NCBI GenBank assembly: GCA_014825775.1
Contig: MVAQ01000319.1
Coordinates: forward strand, 1-20,418
Length of the DNA: 20,418 nucleotides
Origin: Krasilnikovozyma curviuscula
Lineage: Eukaryota; Basidiomycota; Tremellomycetes; Cystofilobasidiales; Mrakiaceae
Reading direction: 5' to 3'
Shown: one piece after another, positions 1 through 10,021 of the stretch
Numbering within the stretch: the first letter of the stretch is position 1
How the letters are laid out: every line of letters begins with the position of its first letter
The notes under the pieces: generated by a model
Database searches by the model: none
What the model was told of the DNA's origin: nothing
What the model saw: only the letters and a program-made list of their open reading frames with translations
Position numbers and translations under genes: made by a program

Positions 1-1
1 C

Positions 2-334
2 CCACCACCAGCGCGTGCGAACCTGCTCGCGTCCATTCAAACTGCCGGTCTTGGGTCTCTCAAGAAGGTCGACCCTAATGAACAAAAAGACTCCAGTACT
101 CCCGCTGGTGGTTCGTCTGGGAGCGCGGCAGCTTCACCTGCTGCTGAAGAAGGCGGAGGTAAGTGTATTCCCGCGGAAGGCTTTTCGAACAAGATGCTTA
201 CCTACTTACCTACATATAAATCTTTTGTTGAATTCTCAGGGGGGCTCGCTGCATCTCTTGCTGCTGCTTTGTCACAACGTAAAGGTGCTCTGGGTGATTC
301 GGATGACGAAGAAAGTGATGACGAGTGGGACTGA
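2..334 (+). CDS. WASP/Las17 C-terminal end (partial, 5' part outside window)
   Basis: This is the 3' end of a Wiskott-Aldrich syndrome protein homologue (Las17/Wsp1), which activates the Arp2/3 complex and drives branched actin at endocytic patches. Two exons are visible, 2-158 and 240-334, separated by an 81-nt intron (GTAAGT...TTCTCAG). The peptide starts with prolines (PPPARA), then a WH2 actin-binding helix (NLLASIQTAG) with its LKKV motif (SLKKVDPNEQ). A Ser/Ala/Gly linker follows. A connector helix (LAASLAAALSQRKGAL) and an acidic tail ending DEESDDEWD complete the verprolin-central-acidic (VCA) module; the penultimate tryptophan is the family's Arp2/3 contact. The order proline-rich, WH2, connector, acidic tail is diagnostic of the WASP family. 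The N-terminal WH1 domain would lie left of the window. The gene is convergent with the AN1 zinc-finger gene, 168 bp away. Confidence 0.88.
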   Translation, partial: PPPARANLLASIQTAGLGSLKKVDPNEQKDSSTPAGGSSGSAAASPAAEEGGGKCIPAEGFSNKMLTYLPTYKSFVEFSGGLAASLAAALSQRKGALGDSDDEESDDEWD

Positions 335-502
335 TGTAGTATCGGCTGAGAGGGATCTAGGTCCTGATAGACTCCCTGTACGAACTAAATGAAAGACCTT
401 TCACTTGAAAGCTTTGTTCGTCGTATTCAAGATATGTTATGTACAGCAGTGGGTCACGACTGATTTACAACAATATTTTACAAAGCTAGGCCCGCTTTCT
501 GT

Positions 503-1518
503 TCAGCTCGAGACCACGTTCTGTACGGCAGATCCTCTCACCAACCAAATTTCCGAGCCATCTGTAATGCTGTTAATTCTCTGAGAGAGGGACAGATTGA
601 TTGCTTGTCCCTTATCTATGGAGAAGAGGTGTAGTGACTAAAGAGAGGCTGGTTCAGAGAGCGCATGGGAGAACATTAACGCAGCTGACTCACGCGTAGC
701 GGGGGATCTCCGGATATCAGAGAGTACCTCAGAGTTAGCGTTTGGAGAACCTGGCCGAAATTGAGCTCCTACGCAGATGCGACTGTCAATGTTGAAGGCA
801 GAGGAAGACCTAGTCTGACCGCACTCACTTTGTCGAAGTACAGCCCTTCTAATTCCAAGTCTTCTTCGCCAGTACTAAGCCTACGCTTCAAACTCTGAGC
901 TTCTTCGTCAAGCTTCACTCTCAAGTGCCACCGCTGCTCTCTCAGAATCTCATTTCGACCAGGTTTAGCATTTTGCTTGAGTTTCATCATCTCGATGAGC
1001 GGAGATGACTTCTTAAATCTCTTTGCTGACGGTTGGGTCGTTCCTTCTATAGACTTGGAAGGAAAGTTGGCTTTGAGGGCCGCTTTTGTTTCAGCTGAGG
1101 CTTTTGAGAGCTTCACAATAGGCACAGTGCACTGATGAGACTCGGGAATTCGATGTCTATAGAAATATGAATGATCCAGATGAATTTGACGTATCAAAAG
1201 GAAAGGGCAAGCAGTTACTAACGACAGACAATATCCCAAGTGGCACCGCTGGCAGAGCTCTTCCTTCCCCTTAATTCCTCCCAGCGTGCCAGCCTGGGGT
1301 TTGGAACACCCTTGGAACTCACATCGAGCTGCTTTGGACGTCAGAGAAGACGGTGCAGAGCTGGTTGCGACTGAGTCCCCTGAGCTACAGCTGTGCTTGT
1401 CTCGAGGTGAGTGTTCTCGACAGAAGACCTGGAGACATTGGGAGCATGTTATCGGCAGAAAGTCTTTGAGACCGCAGACAACACAGTGAGCGCCGGGAGC
1501 TACATATCCGTCAGCCAT
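503..1518 (-). CDS. CUZ1: AN1 zinc finger / ubiquitin-like protein, Cuz1/ZFAND1 type (277 aa)
   Basis: Model: exons 1518-1223, 1156-829, 768-694 and 637-503. First AN1 finger at about residues 12-44 (C12, C15, C25, C28, C33, H36, H42, C44). Second AN1 finger at about 66-108, completed only when the 66-nt intron 1 is removed, giving YCLSHRIPESHQC. Removing introns 2 (60 nt) and 3 (56 nt), both with GTGAGT donors, adds a C-terminal ubiquitin-like region: LYFDKELNFGQVLQTLTLRY, then SLHLFSIDKGQ, then GSEIWLVRG. Two AN1 fingers plus a UBL is the Cuz1/ZFAND1 architecture; in yeast and human these proteins link Cdc48/p97 to the proteasome and help cells survive arsenite. That role is taken from the family. 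The ATG at 1518 is the first in frame. Without introns 2 and 3 the frame stops at 769 and the UBL is lost, so a naive ORF call gives a truncated protein. Confidence 0.9.
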
Positions 1519-1857
1519 AGATAAAAACTGGAACTGATGGCCAAAGAATGATGTTAGGCGTGAAACGACGCGAAGGATTTTCCTTCCGACCTCCGACGGT
1601 GATCTCGCTCAAGAGGTTCTATTTGAACAAGTATGTAACAGTACGTAACAGTGCAAGTCTACAAACTTCCCGAGATACTGTCCCAACTCTTCATCATTAA
1701 AGACATAACAGCATGTGGGTAAACCGACTGCGGTGGCCGGACAAGGTAATGGGTTTTAGGTCGGATGGATAGCATGGCTAATGAGAATGTGGAAGCTTCC
1801 ATGGATGATGAAGGGGGTATATGCTGATAATTCAGATGTAGATATGATGGTATAGTT
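1519..1857. other. Intergenic, AN1 gene promoter / mitoferrin 3' UTR
   Basis: The 339 bases separate the start of the AN1 zinc-finger gene from the stop of the upstream, same-strand mitoferrin gene. A 75-codon open frame on the minus strand (1886-1659) overlaps the mitoferrin end and has no recognisable features. I see no RNA gene or repeat here, so it most likely holds the mitoferrin 3' UTR and the AN1 gene promoter. Confidence 0.5.
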
Positions 1858-3292
1858 TTACGTCGATGTCGCTGTGAATGATTCATCGTGCTCCTTGATA
1901 AACACCTGAGAGAACAAGTTCGACGTCAGCGTTTGGTTCAGAGCGGTTGTTCGGGAGGGTCAACTAAAAGCTACTCACTTTGAATCCCTCATATGCCAAC
2001 CAACTCAACGCATTCGACGGCATAAAGGTCATCACTCTTGGTACCAATCCTCTGGCAAAACCCTTCAGCCCCTGGCGATGATACACAATCCTAGCCGCTT
2101 CTACAATTCCATTCGCCCGCCTTATCCTCTCATCGCCCGATGATCCACGAGTTTGGAGCCTGAGAAATGGCAGACAAAGCGAAGAAGATGTTAAGAGATC
2201 GAGTTGACAATGCTCGCGGAGAATTGATGAGTCCTTACAGTGTCTTCAGCACATCTAACGGCGTGCTGATTGCTGCAGCTACAGCTCCAGCAGCTCCACC
2301 AGCAAGCATATGCGTCGATGGAGAGTATGAGCCGGACGGGTTGAGGACGTCCTTCAAGTATTCGTACACTGAGAATTGGACGGCGGTGAAGGGGACTGTC
2401 ATCATGAGTGTTGTCGGGTAGGAGACGTAGAAGGCTGAGATGCCCTCAGCTTTGTAGATTGTTCGGAACGCTTTTAATATCGTTGGTGTTGAAGAGTGAG
2501 GTAGCTGCATCCGTTGCTTCACGACTGCCGTTCACAAAAAAATCAGCAAGCGGCCACCTCAGATATGGAGAAGAGCTAGTTACCATCGAACGGATTCATC
2601 AGAGCATCAGATGCAATTGTTGCAGCAGCTCCACCCAACGCTAGAGTCGTCGATAAAGCCAGAAGGTCAGCTAATCCGCCACTGCCCGGGGCTTGTGAAA
2701 AACGCAACGCCTTCTCGTGCGCTTAGGTCGACCCCAAAGTAAAGAGGTAGCTGGAGGACTCACCTGTTGCGAAAACTTGATGGCCAGGTCGATTCCCACC
2801 AGCAAAATCTTTGACAGTCTCATACATTCCAAAGTAAACAGCATGGGCAGGTCCAGCGCCTAAAATGACTGAATTCACACCTCTCCAGAGCGATATCAGG
2901 CCTTCGGTCGAGGCTACTTTGGTTACTGTGTTTGATAAGCTGAGAACAGCTGCTGATGGTGATGCTGGAAGGACCTGCATTCGAGTCTGGTGGGCAGAGA
3001 GATCAAAATTTTACGCAGCATGTCAGTTTGAAGAGCTTGTGGAGCGCTTGGCCCCAAAATAACTGAGGAACGATAGGGTTTACCTTGAGAGAATCCACAG
3101 GGAACATAACTGCATGCTCAGATATACCAGCCTGTCGAGAAGATGAAGGGAATGAGGACAACAGATTCAAAAGCCGACTTCAAAGGAGTACACTTTGCTC
3201 ACCAGAGCTCCTGCCATCATATTGACGCTCAACGCACTCGTAGGTAGTGATTCATAGTCGACCTCGATTGAAGTTACAGTATGTTCAGCCAT
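1858..3292 (-). CDS. MRS4: Mitoferrin, mitochondrial iron carrier (310 aa)
   Basis: Inner-membrane carrier that imports ferrous iron into mitochondria for Fe-S cluster and haem synthesis (Mrs3/Mrs4, SLC25A28/37). Seven exons: 3292-3203, 3131-3084, 2986-2764, 2640-2584, 2524-2239, 2159-1979, 1905-1858; all junctions are GT/AG and keep phase. The three carrier repeats each carry the PxDxxK signature: PVDSLKTRMQ (P41-K46), NPFDVVKQRMQ (P137-K142) and TPLDVLKTLLQTRG (P228-K233). GISEHAVMFPVDSLK and ASDALMNPFDVVKQRMQ are characteristic of mitoferrins rather than other SLC25 members. Length matches the family (about 300 residues). No cleavable presequence is evident, as expected for carriers. Start is the ATG opening MAEHTVTSIEVDYESLP. 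Substrate assignment comes from family motifs only. Confidence 0.95.
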
Positions 3293-4096
3293 AGGGTAGG
3301 GCGGCCTGGGATCTTGGAGAAAATGCTGAAGTCCCGTTGATTTCGAACTTTTTTTTCTCCAGGGAGTAAGATGAGCTCTACTTCACCGATCCAAGAGCTA
3401 CAAAGAGCGAACGCAAAATCGTCAGATAGTCTATCAAGATGTCAAGGACGTGAATCTGATTCGTTACGATGAAAAACCCAGTGGACGATCAAGGTTTGTC
3501 AAATGGATTTTTTTTATCGCAAGTGCCCGCGCTCGTCGACTGATCAGATTACAGTCGATGGAAAATCCAAACTTACGTCAATCTGGTCCGAGAGTCTGCT
3601 TGGAGGAAGTACTTCTTGAGACCGGCGTCTACGACGGGAAGGGCGAACCTCAAAAGTTTGTGTAGGTTGAAGGTTGGCAGCCAGTAGGCGAGACTCATGT
3701 GCGTCGCTTTCGTTTCTTTCCGGCCGATGGGACTCAAATTCGAGGCGGTCGACCAGTGGATCTGATAGCCTTTGAACGGGCTGCAGGACGATGCGATAAT
3801 AGTACAATGAATGTTCAACGGGTTCCCTCTTCGGAATCCTTATATCTGATTGGTTGGGCGATAATGAAAACAAGTTTCGGCACATCCGCGGTGCCAACGG
3901 CGCAAGCGTCTAAAGATTCAACTAATAGATTACGAAATCGAAGAGCATAGATCAGAGTGAGAAATTGTCTTGTAGCCTTACTCCTCTTCTTTCAAATCAA
4001 TCGCGATAGGTCAAGCGACTAATTATATACAAGATCTGATCTCACGAAATTAGTCCTACGTTAATGGCAGGAATTTCGGTCCTTCGTCTTCAAAGT
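3293..4096. other. Unresolved stretch with competing open frames on both strands
   Basis: Between the mitoferrin start and the SDR stop lie 804 bases that look partly coding, but I cannot fix a gene. On the minus strand, a stretch about 3780-3577 reads as a plausible globular peptide (including YWLPTFNLHKLLRF and VVDAGLKKYFLQAD) with many C/G third positions. It ends at a perfect GTAAGT donor at 3576; a possible next exon starts at 3430 after TTGATAG. On the plus strand, an ATG at 3371 (MSSTSPIQELQRANAKSS), a frame from 3375 to 3665, and the same frame from 3666 to 3950 (including RRFRFFPADGTQIRGG) could join through introns at 3494-3547 and 3609-3665. Neither product resembles a family I know. 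A small lineage-specific gene, or a decayed one, is possible. Confidence 0.35.
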
Positions 4097-5377
4097 TCAC
4101 CAGGCAGTATGGCCACCGTCAATCTTGACGTCGGATCCTACAAGATCCAGGACGGTCCAAGATCAGTCTGGTTCAAGCTCCGTCCAACGAAAGGACTGTC
4201 GCCTAGATCGCTTACCAGTCACGTAAGTACTAGCATCTGAAGACAACCACAAACAGATACCCCTGACTTCATGAATCTGACCAAGTCTGTTCAATGGATT
4301 TAAGTTGGACCACTGCTCCATCTTGGAAGGATCCTTGTCGATCGCGGCGGCTAGTTAAACACAGTTATTCATAGAGCAAGTCAGTCGTTTGTCCGCCAGG
4401 GAAAGAGGTTGTCAGAAGAGCCTCCTGACCTGTCATTTTAGTGTAAATGTGTCCTGGTGATATACTATTAACCCTGATTCCATTCTCACCGAGCTCACAG
4501 GCCATGTTCTTCGCCATCTGAACGACTGCAGCTTTGCTCGCGTTGTAAGGGACCCAACGTTCACTCTGAAGCATCCCGCAGTCAGTAAACCAATAAAGTG
4601 AAAGTTTCGTCTTATACTCACTCTGTTGACGACCGATCCTGACATGGAAGCGATCATGATGATTGAGCCTCTCGTGCCGAATTTGACCATGGCTTTCGCA
4701 GCCGCTTGAGATGAGAAGAAGACGCCATTGGTGTTGATGTCCATCACCTTCTTGAACATATCCGCTGGGTACTCGGTGCAGTCGACCCCTTCAGCGATTC
4801 CCAGAATCCCAGCGGCGGCGATGAGGACATCCAGGCGTTGGTGTCGGTCTGCGATCTCTGCGATCTTGGGCCCAATGTCGCTGGGCACAGTCACATCGGA
4901 GATGATGTACTTCATCGAGGACCCCAACTTGGCTGCCATGGTAGCAGCAGCTTTGAACTCAGTCGTTTCTTGGGGTGAAATATCGATGCAGTAGATGGCT
5001 TTAGCTCCTGCTTCACAGAGTGACATACCCATCTCCAGACCTGGTGTTCGTAATAGCAAAACATCAACAGGAATTTCTCTCTCTCATAAATTGCTTGACT
5101 TACCAAGACCTCCACCGCCGCCGGTGATCTGGGGGAAACGTCCATGTTGTTTGTACACAGTTGAGCTGCAATTCGAAGTATGACAGAGTTCGAGGAAATC
5201 GTATGTACTCACCACGACAATCTTCTCCTTCATGCTGAACTCGTCGAAAATGGTGCTTCGGACCTGGACAGAGCTGTCTGTAGCTGCCTTCACAGCTAGA
5301 GCAACACCTGCCAGTGGGGGTGCCGGGGTAGTCAGCTTGACTTTACCCAGCCCAAGCTTTTGAAAGATACCTGACAT
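4097..5377 (-). CDS. Short-chain dehydrogenase/reductase, sugar/polyol type (306 aa)
   Basis: NAD(P)-dependent classical SDR. Exons: 5377-5213, 5128-5104, 5040-4622, 4565-4430, 4350-4216, 4137-4097. Residues 1-50 are an N-terminal extension. The Rossmann glycine loop TGGGGGLG (57-64) is carried mostly by a 25-nt exon. Further motifs are LIAAAGI (the NNAG position), the catalytic serine in SMSGS (S197), and YNASK (Y210, K214); the 13-residue S-Y spacing is canonical. The C-terminus SSDASTYVTG...DVKIDGGHTAW is typical of the fungal sorbose reductase / arabinitol or mannitol 2-dehydrogenase group, which interconverts ketoses and polyols in the cytosol. Exact substrate cannot be read from sequence. 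The open frame through intron 4 would end early at 4365 and miss the conserved C-terminus. It lies 250 bp downstream of the RSC4-like gene on the same strand. Confidence 0.93.
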
Positions 5378-5627
5378 TGCACTGGAGAAAGAGACGTGTA
5401 CTGAAGGAGATGGAAGTTGGAAGAAAGACGAAACGGTCTAGGTGGCTGCTTGGAGCACTCTGCTCCGGAAGGAATGGACCGTGCGAACTCGTGATCTGTT
5501 TTGAGTTTGCATGAGCCGGCGTCGGTCAGTAGTCGCTGTTTTCGAAACAATAAAAGCCGGGTAGGAAATCAAAGTATATAAGAGAGAGTAAATAGACAGA
5601 GATTCTCAAGACAGCCTGGCCCTGTTC

Positions 5628-7960
5628 CTACAGTCTATCCATGTACACGTCGTAAATCTCCTTCGCGCCCGCGGTCCCACTCCCACTCTTCCAATCGACC
5701 CCAATCTCCAAGTGAATCATCCCACTCCCATTCGACTCAACGCTAGGTGGCAAAGTGAACTTGAACTTTGTCTTCGGTTTCGACGTGTGGTCACCAGGAG
5801 CTTCAAGCTGTTTCCCATCTACCAGCAGGCTGAGCGAGTAGTTTCGAGTGCCATCGACTTCCATCGCGTTCTCTCCTCCTTCATGACTATCACTTGTCAA
5901 CTTCAAATTGATTTCAAGGTCCTTCACCCCACGATCCAGGTAGATCATGTGAGCCAGAGCAGCATCGTTTTCCAGTGTCATCACACCTCCACCCGGAATT
6001 GACGTGATGGACAATCCTGCTAGGACGGGTGGACCATCGGGTCGTAAAGGTGTGTTTTGGAGTAAGATCGTCTGTTCGTTGATGTATTTGGTAATGAGAG
6101 CGGTGTCTCCCTGCTGCACAGGTGGTGGAGGGGGTGCAATTGAGCGCGACGGCAGCGGAGAAAATTGTTGAGCATGGACAGGAGGGGGTGCGAACGACGG
6201 CTTGGTTAAGACAGAAGGTGCTGCTCTGGGTGGAGGAGGTGGCGGTGGTCGAACGATCTCCGGTTTGGGAGGCTCTGTCTTTACCACAGGCTTAAACCTA
6301 ATTTGTTGCTGAGCTGATGCAGGCGCTGGTGACGATGCAGCAGGTGCTACGATGGGTGAGGGTACAGGAGATGCTACAGTAGGTGGTGTTGTTGATACAG
6401 CATTGTTGTTGAGCTTGAGTTTAATTTTGGGACCAGACTGCATCGATGCTGCCCCTGCTTCTTCTTTGGGTGCAATGTCTTTCATCAGATCGGCGAAGAT
6501 AGCCTGATGATTCAATTAATAATTAGCACTTGCTTGAGATTAAAAGAATGCCTTTGTGACTCACTCTAAGGGCCTTTGCATCTGCTACAACACCACTCGT
6601 GGGCTCGTTGTACAGCTCACAATTGGAGAAGACCAACTCCACATCAGCCATGAACTCATAAGCGTCACTGTACTGCTGTTTCTTGATCTTTTTCTGTTGC
6701 ATAGAGAAATGTTGTCAGCCAGCGTACAGTATTTAAGGCAGGTTTTAAATGCAAAGGCTAACCTCGATGATGTCGAAAGACATCGGCTTTTTGCTGAGTG
6801 CGCCAGGGGAAGAGATTTTCTTCAGATTCAAGCAAGAACGTCAATAGGGAGCCAGTTTTACTTACATGAAGAGATAGTAGTCGGGATACAGCTTCTTTGG
6901 AGGCAGCTCCATGAACATATCACTGAAATAACCATTGGCGACGTTTGGGTCGTCCGATCGCGTCCTCCATAACAGCTTTTCGAGTCTCGCTTTTATCTGG
7001 GGATAGAAGGCAGGCTTCTTCTTGTGTGGTTTCGGTGATGCTGCTGATGCTGAGTGTGTATTTGCTTTTGGATGGAACTCCTCTTCCTCCTCGTCTTCCT
7101 CGTCCTCCTCATCCTGTTCTTCTGGTGCTTGTTCCTCCTCTTCCGAGCCAGACTCTTCAACCTCCACTTGCTCATCTGGACTCGCTAGTTCATTGTATTT
7201 CCTTTGGGTGACTTTCTGCTCATGTCAGAGAAGAGACCAGTTTCGTCAGCTCGGGTAAGGAGTGAAAGGTAGCCGTCAAATAATCACCATGAGCTTCTTG
7301 GCATCAATATAAATCAAACTTCCTGGAGCGTTATATAGCTTCGCATTTCCGAAGCAGTGCTCTAATTCGAGGTAGAGTGCTTCGAAGTTTGGATAGAAAC
7401 CGACTTCAAGGTTTGACTTTTCGACAGCACGACAAAAGAGATAGTGAAGCACAGCACCGCGATGAAAGTCATAGAAAGGGTACTTACTCGTATCTCCTCT
7501 AAGCAGATGGGGCTTCGGATCACTCTGTAGTAGTCTGGATACTGGCGTTTGTTGGGCAACTTCATGAAGTTGGTGGAGAGGAAACGTTTGGGTTGTCTGA
7601 GAGAACATAGCAAGACAATAAGATCACGGAATTAGCCCACTGGAAGAGAGCTGCTCTGATGTACCACAAGGATCATGTAGCAGAAAAACCAGCTGCCTAG
7701 AGGGGCGAGTCTCGAAGGATATTTGCTCACATGTCGTCCCTCTCGTTCTCGATAGTGTCCAGCAGCTTCTTTCCAAGCTCAACTACATGTCCAGGATCAT
7801 CGTATACAGTCTCGTTACGTGAGCCTTTGGAGCCTAACGCCGTTGCTGAAGGAGAATCGACTCGTTTCTGCCTTTTTCGAGGTTCGTCCCCCGAGTCAAC
7901 AGGATTATCGGATGTCTTGAGCCGTATCCTCGGGAGAACTGTTCCTTCAGTACCTGACAT
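5628..7960 (-). CDS. RSC4: Tandem bromodomain protein, RSC complex subunit Rsc4-like (617 aa)
   Basis: Likely subunit of the RSC SWI/SNF-type nucleosome remodeler; yeast Rsc4 (625 aa) binds acetylated H3 tails. Exons: 7960-7731, 7596-7488, 7416-7288, 7215-6866, 6793-6763, 6693-6565, 6503-5628. Bromodomain 1 is about residues 55-160 (KLPNKRQYPDYYRVIRSP ... NAKLYN, acetyl-lysine Asn at 142). A strongly acidic linker follows (about 172-200, Glu/Asp runs). Bromodomain 2 is about 225-330 (ELPPKKLYPDYYLFIKKPMS ... NCELYNEP, Asn 312). Then comes a Pro/Ala-rich region (about 350-460) and a C-terminal globular domain ending KEIYDVYMDRL, as in Rsc4. Two bromodomains, matching length and the conserved C-terminal domain argue for Rsc4 over Rsc1/2 (no BAH domain seen) or BET proteins (no ET domain). 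Confidence 0.92.
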
Positions 7961-8190
7961 ATTCCTGAGTACTGACGTTTGACTGGTGGAGTTTTGGTGT
8001 GGGTGTCAGCAAGGAAACAACACAGAGGCGCACTCGTCTTTCGCCAGTGGCGGTGTCACAATACATCGTGTTCTCTTGTAAGCGGTATCACGGGAGGACA
8101 AATCTATCTTATCTATATATGCACTTTGCTGCTGTCTACCTGGATCACAGTGCCTCTATTTACGACTTTGCGAGTATCACGAGACATCAC

Positions 8191-9778
8191 CTAGCTCCCG
8201 CATCTTAGCTTGGAGTAGTCGGTGTAACCTGCGATCAACCTGAGTCAGTTGGGCTAAATACAGCGGAATTATGATGGCACAACGGACCTTCAGCTGTATC
8301 AGCGTAGAAATACTGTCTTTCGTAAGGTCTGAGTGACGCTCCAAATCTCAAACGTTCAGGTAGATCAGGATCTAAAGGGGGAAGTTAGGTAGTTTATGAT
8401 GTTCACTCCCTATCATATTATATCGGCACTCACTGGATGTCCATAATCTTCCGAAAGCGACAGCCCCTCTCTTCTGCTCAACCACCTGTTCTGCTCGCTC
8501 CCTAGTGTACCCGCCAGCAGCGATGAATGCAATATTGGTATCCATAAGAATGTTTCTGAAGCGGGTTAGCCCCTCAGGACCGCCAGGATGTCCAGCTTCA
8601 GCTTCAGCTAAAGCGCCTTCAGCGAGAGACCAATCTTTCAGCACATTTGGATCTGAACGAGCTTCGATCTGCGGATGAAGCGCGACACACCCCATAGATG
8701 AGTTGAATTAATGAGGTTGTTCTACAGTTTCTCGCTTGAGATTAGTTGAGAGACTTACCATATGGACGTACGCCAACTTTGGGAACTTCAAAACGATCGC
8801 CTGCAACAAGCTGTCAAACGTCTCGAGGTGTCCTTCCGCACGCTCATCGAATGAATTCATGACTTGAAACGTTGAGTATGGTGAAAGGCGTATTCCAACT
8901 TTCGCTTGAGATCCCAGCGCCTGAGACACTGAGTCTAAAATGGCGAGCGGGAATCGAATTCTGTTCTCTGTTGACCCTCCCCATCTGTCGGTTCGCGTAT
9001 TTACGGTTGGCTGGATAAATTGGTCGATGAGGTAGCCATCTGGAAAATCTATGAGAAACATATTCGCGAGGTTGGAGTGAAGAATTGAGACTTACGAGCA
9101 CCATGCAGCTCGACACCATCGAATCCCGCACGTTCAACAGCATTCTTTGCAGCTTGGGTGAATGCTTGTATGTACTTCTGGATCTCTTTCTCTGATAGAG
9201 GGGAAGGGATGATGGGATTGTCACCTTCAGTGACATTTCCCCCAGCTCCACCCGATGGAGCTGGTACTGGTTTGTTTGACGACGAGACGACTCTGGGAAC
9301 GATAGTTCCTGGGTTGGCATACCCATTGGCAACAATCTATGTAGAAATACGTTTGAGGAACAGGCTAAGGAGAATGAGATGCCGGCAAAGGAACCGCTCA
9401 CTTGTAGAAAAATGAAAGCACCCCGCTCGTGAACAGCATCAACAACATTCTTCCAGGCAGCGACCTGACCATCACTATATATTCCAGGAATGGAATCAAA
9501 GCCACCAGCCTCCTCTGAAATGAACGTGGCCTTAGAAAAGAAGGTTGTCAGTTGCACTCGGTATGTCATTAAAGGAAGATGATATCCATCTCATTTACTT
9601 CAGCGATCAGAAACTGCCCTGGAGTAGCACGTTGAGAGTAATAATCAACCACATATTCCATAGGTGTCGACTTAGGGAATTTTTCGACTCGTGTTCTTGT
9701 GAGTGGGGCGTGAATGACTCTGTGAGCGAGTTCCATCTCCCCGATGGTGATTGGCGTGAACAAGGATGGAGCTGACAT
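8191..9778 (-). CDS. Old Yellow Enzyme family NAD(P)H:flavin oxidoreductase (395 aa)
   Basis: FMN-dependent ene-reductase that reduces activated C=C bonds. Exons: 9778-9599, 9530-9402, 9336-9096, 9039-8759, 8668-8434, 8371-8288, 8228-8191. Family landmarks: LFTPITIGEMELAHRVIHAP, the flavin-contacting Thr in PLTRTR (T27), ATFISEEAGGF, PGIYSDGQVAAWK, the substrate-anion pair in HGAHGYLIDQF (H181 and H184, with Y186 as proton donor), RTDRWGGSTENR, then IAAGGY and GAVAFGRLW (phosphate-binding region). The usual QLWxxGR stretch is replaced by QIVANGYANPG. Intron 6 uses a GTCCGT donor. Upstream, the minus strand has a TATA box (9860-9851), and further repeats lie at 9903-10044. The ATG at 9778 is the first in frame; the frame extends upstream only through non-ATG codons. 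Confidence 0.93.
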
Positions 9779-9850
9779 ATTGCAATTGGTCAAGAAAAGA
9801 AGGGGTTTTCTGGTGAAAAAAGGAAGGTGTATCTTCCGCTCTATCGTGCT

Positions 9851-9860
9851 CCTTATATAG
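9851..9860 (-). promoter_or_regulatory. TATA box of the Old Yellow Enzyme gene
   Basis: The minus strand reads CTATATAAGG here, a near-perfect TATA element about 75 bp upstream of the OYE ATG. TATA-containing promoters in fungi tend to be stress-inducible, which fits the family; inducibility itself is inference. Confidence 0.6.
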
Positions 9861-9902
9861 CTTGACTGGGAGCGACTCCATGTGTTGTTTTCGCGGGGAG
9901 AA

Positions 9903-9940
9903 GTTGTCTGTGGCTCGAGAAATGTTGTCTGTGGCTCGAG
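9903..9940. repeat. 17-bp direct repeat, 21-bp pitch, upstream of OYE
   Basis: GTTGTCTGTGGCTCGAG occurs at 9903-9919 and again, identical, at 9924-9940. The start-to-start distance is 21 bp, two helical turns, so a bound factor would face the same side twice. Each copy ends in the palindrome CTCGAG, an E-box-like core. The repeats lie about 45-90 bp upstream of the TATA box, a normal activator-site position. Confidence 0.7.
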
Positions 9941-9951
9941 TTGTTAGTAAC

Positions 9952-9970
9952 GTGGGAAACCAGTTCCCAC
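9952..9970. repeat. Inverted repeat, 7-bp arms, upstream of OYE
   Basis: GTGGGAA (9952-9958) and TTCCCAC (9964-9970) form perfect arms around a 5-bp spacer. The dyad sits 12 bp beyond the direct repeat and could be a site for a dimeric zinc-cluster regulator. Confidence 0.5.
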
Positions 9971-10021
9971 AACACCACTGCTTTTAGAGAAGCCTTCTTT
10001 TGGTCGGGAGTGCACTATTAG

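Noticed and set aside
6556..7258. Plus-strand frames of 78-138 codons, one with a long serine run
   Set aside because: They are antisense to the Rsc4-like exons; the serine run is the reverse of the Glu/Asp-rich linker.
9672..9881. Minus-strand open frame starting at an ATG (9881) upstream of the OYE gene, a possible upstream ORF or small gene
   Set aside because: It reads through the TATA box at 9860-9851, so it would lie mostly upstream of the expected transcription start, and the peptide has no recognisable features.
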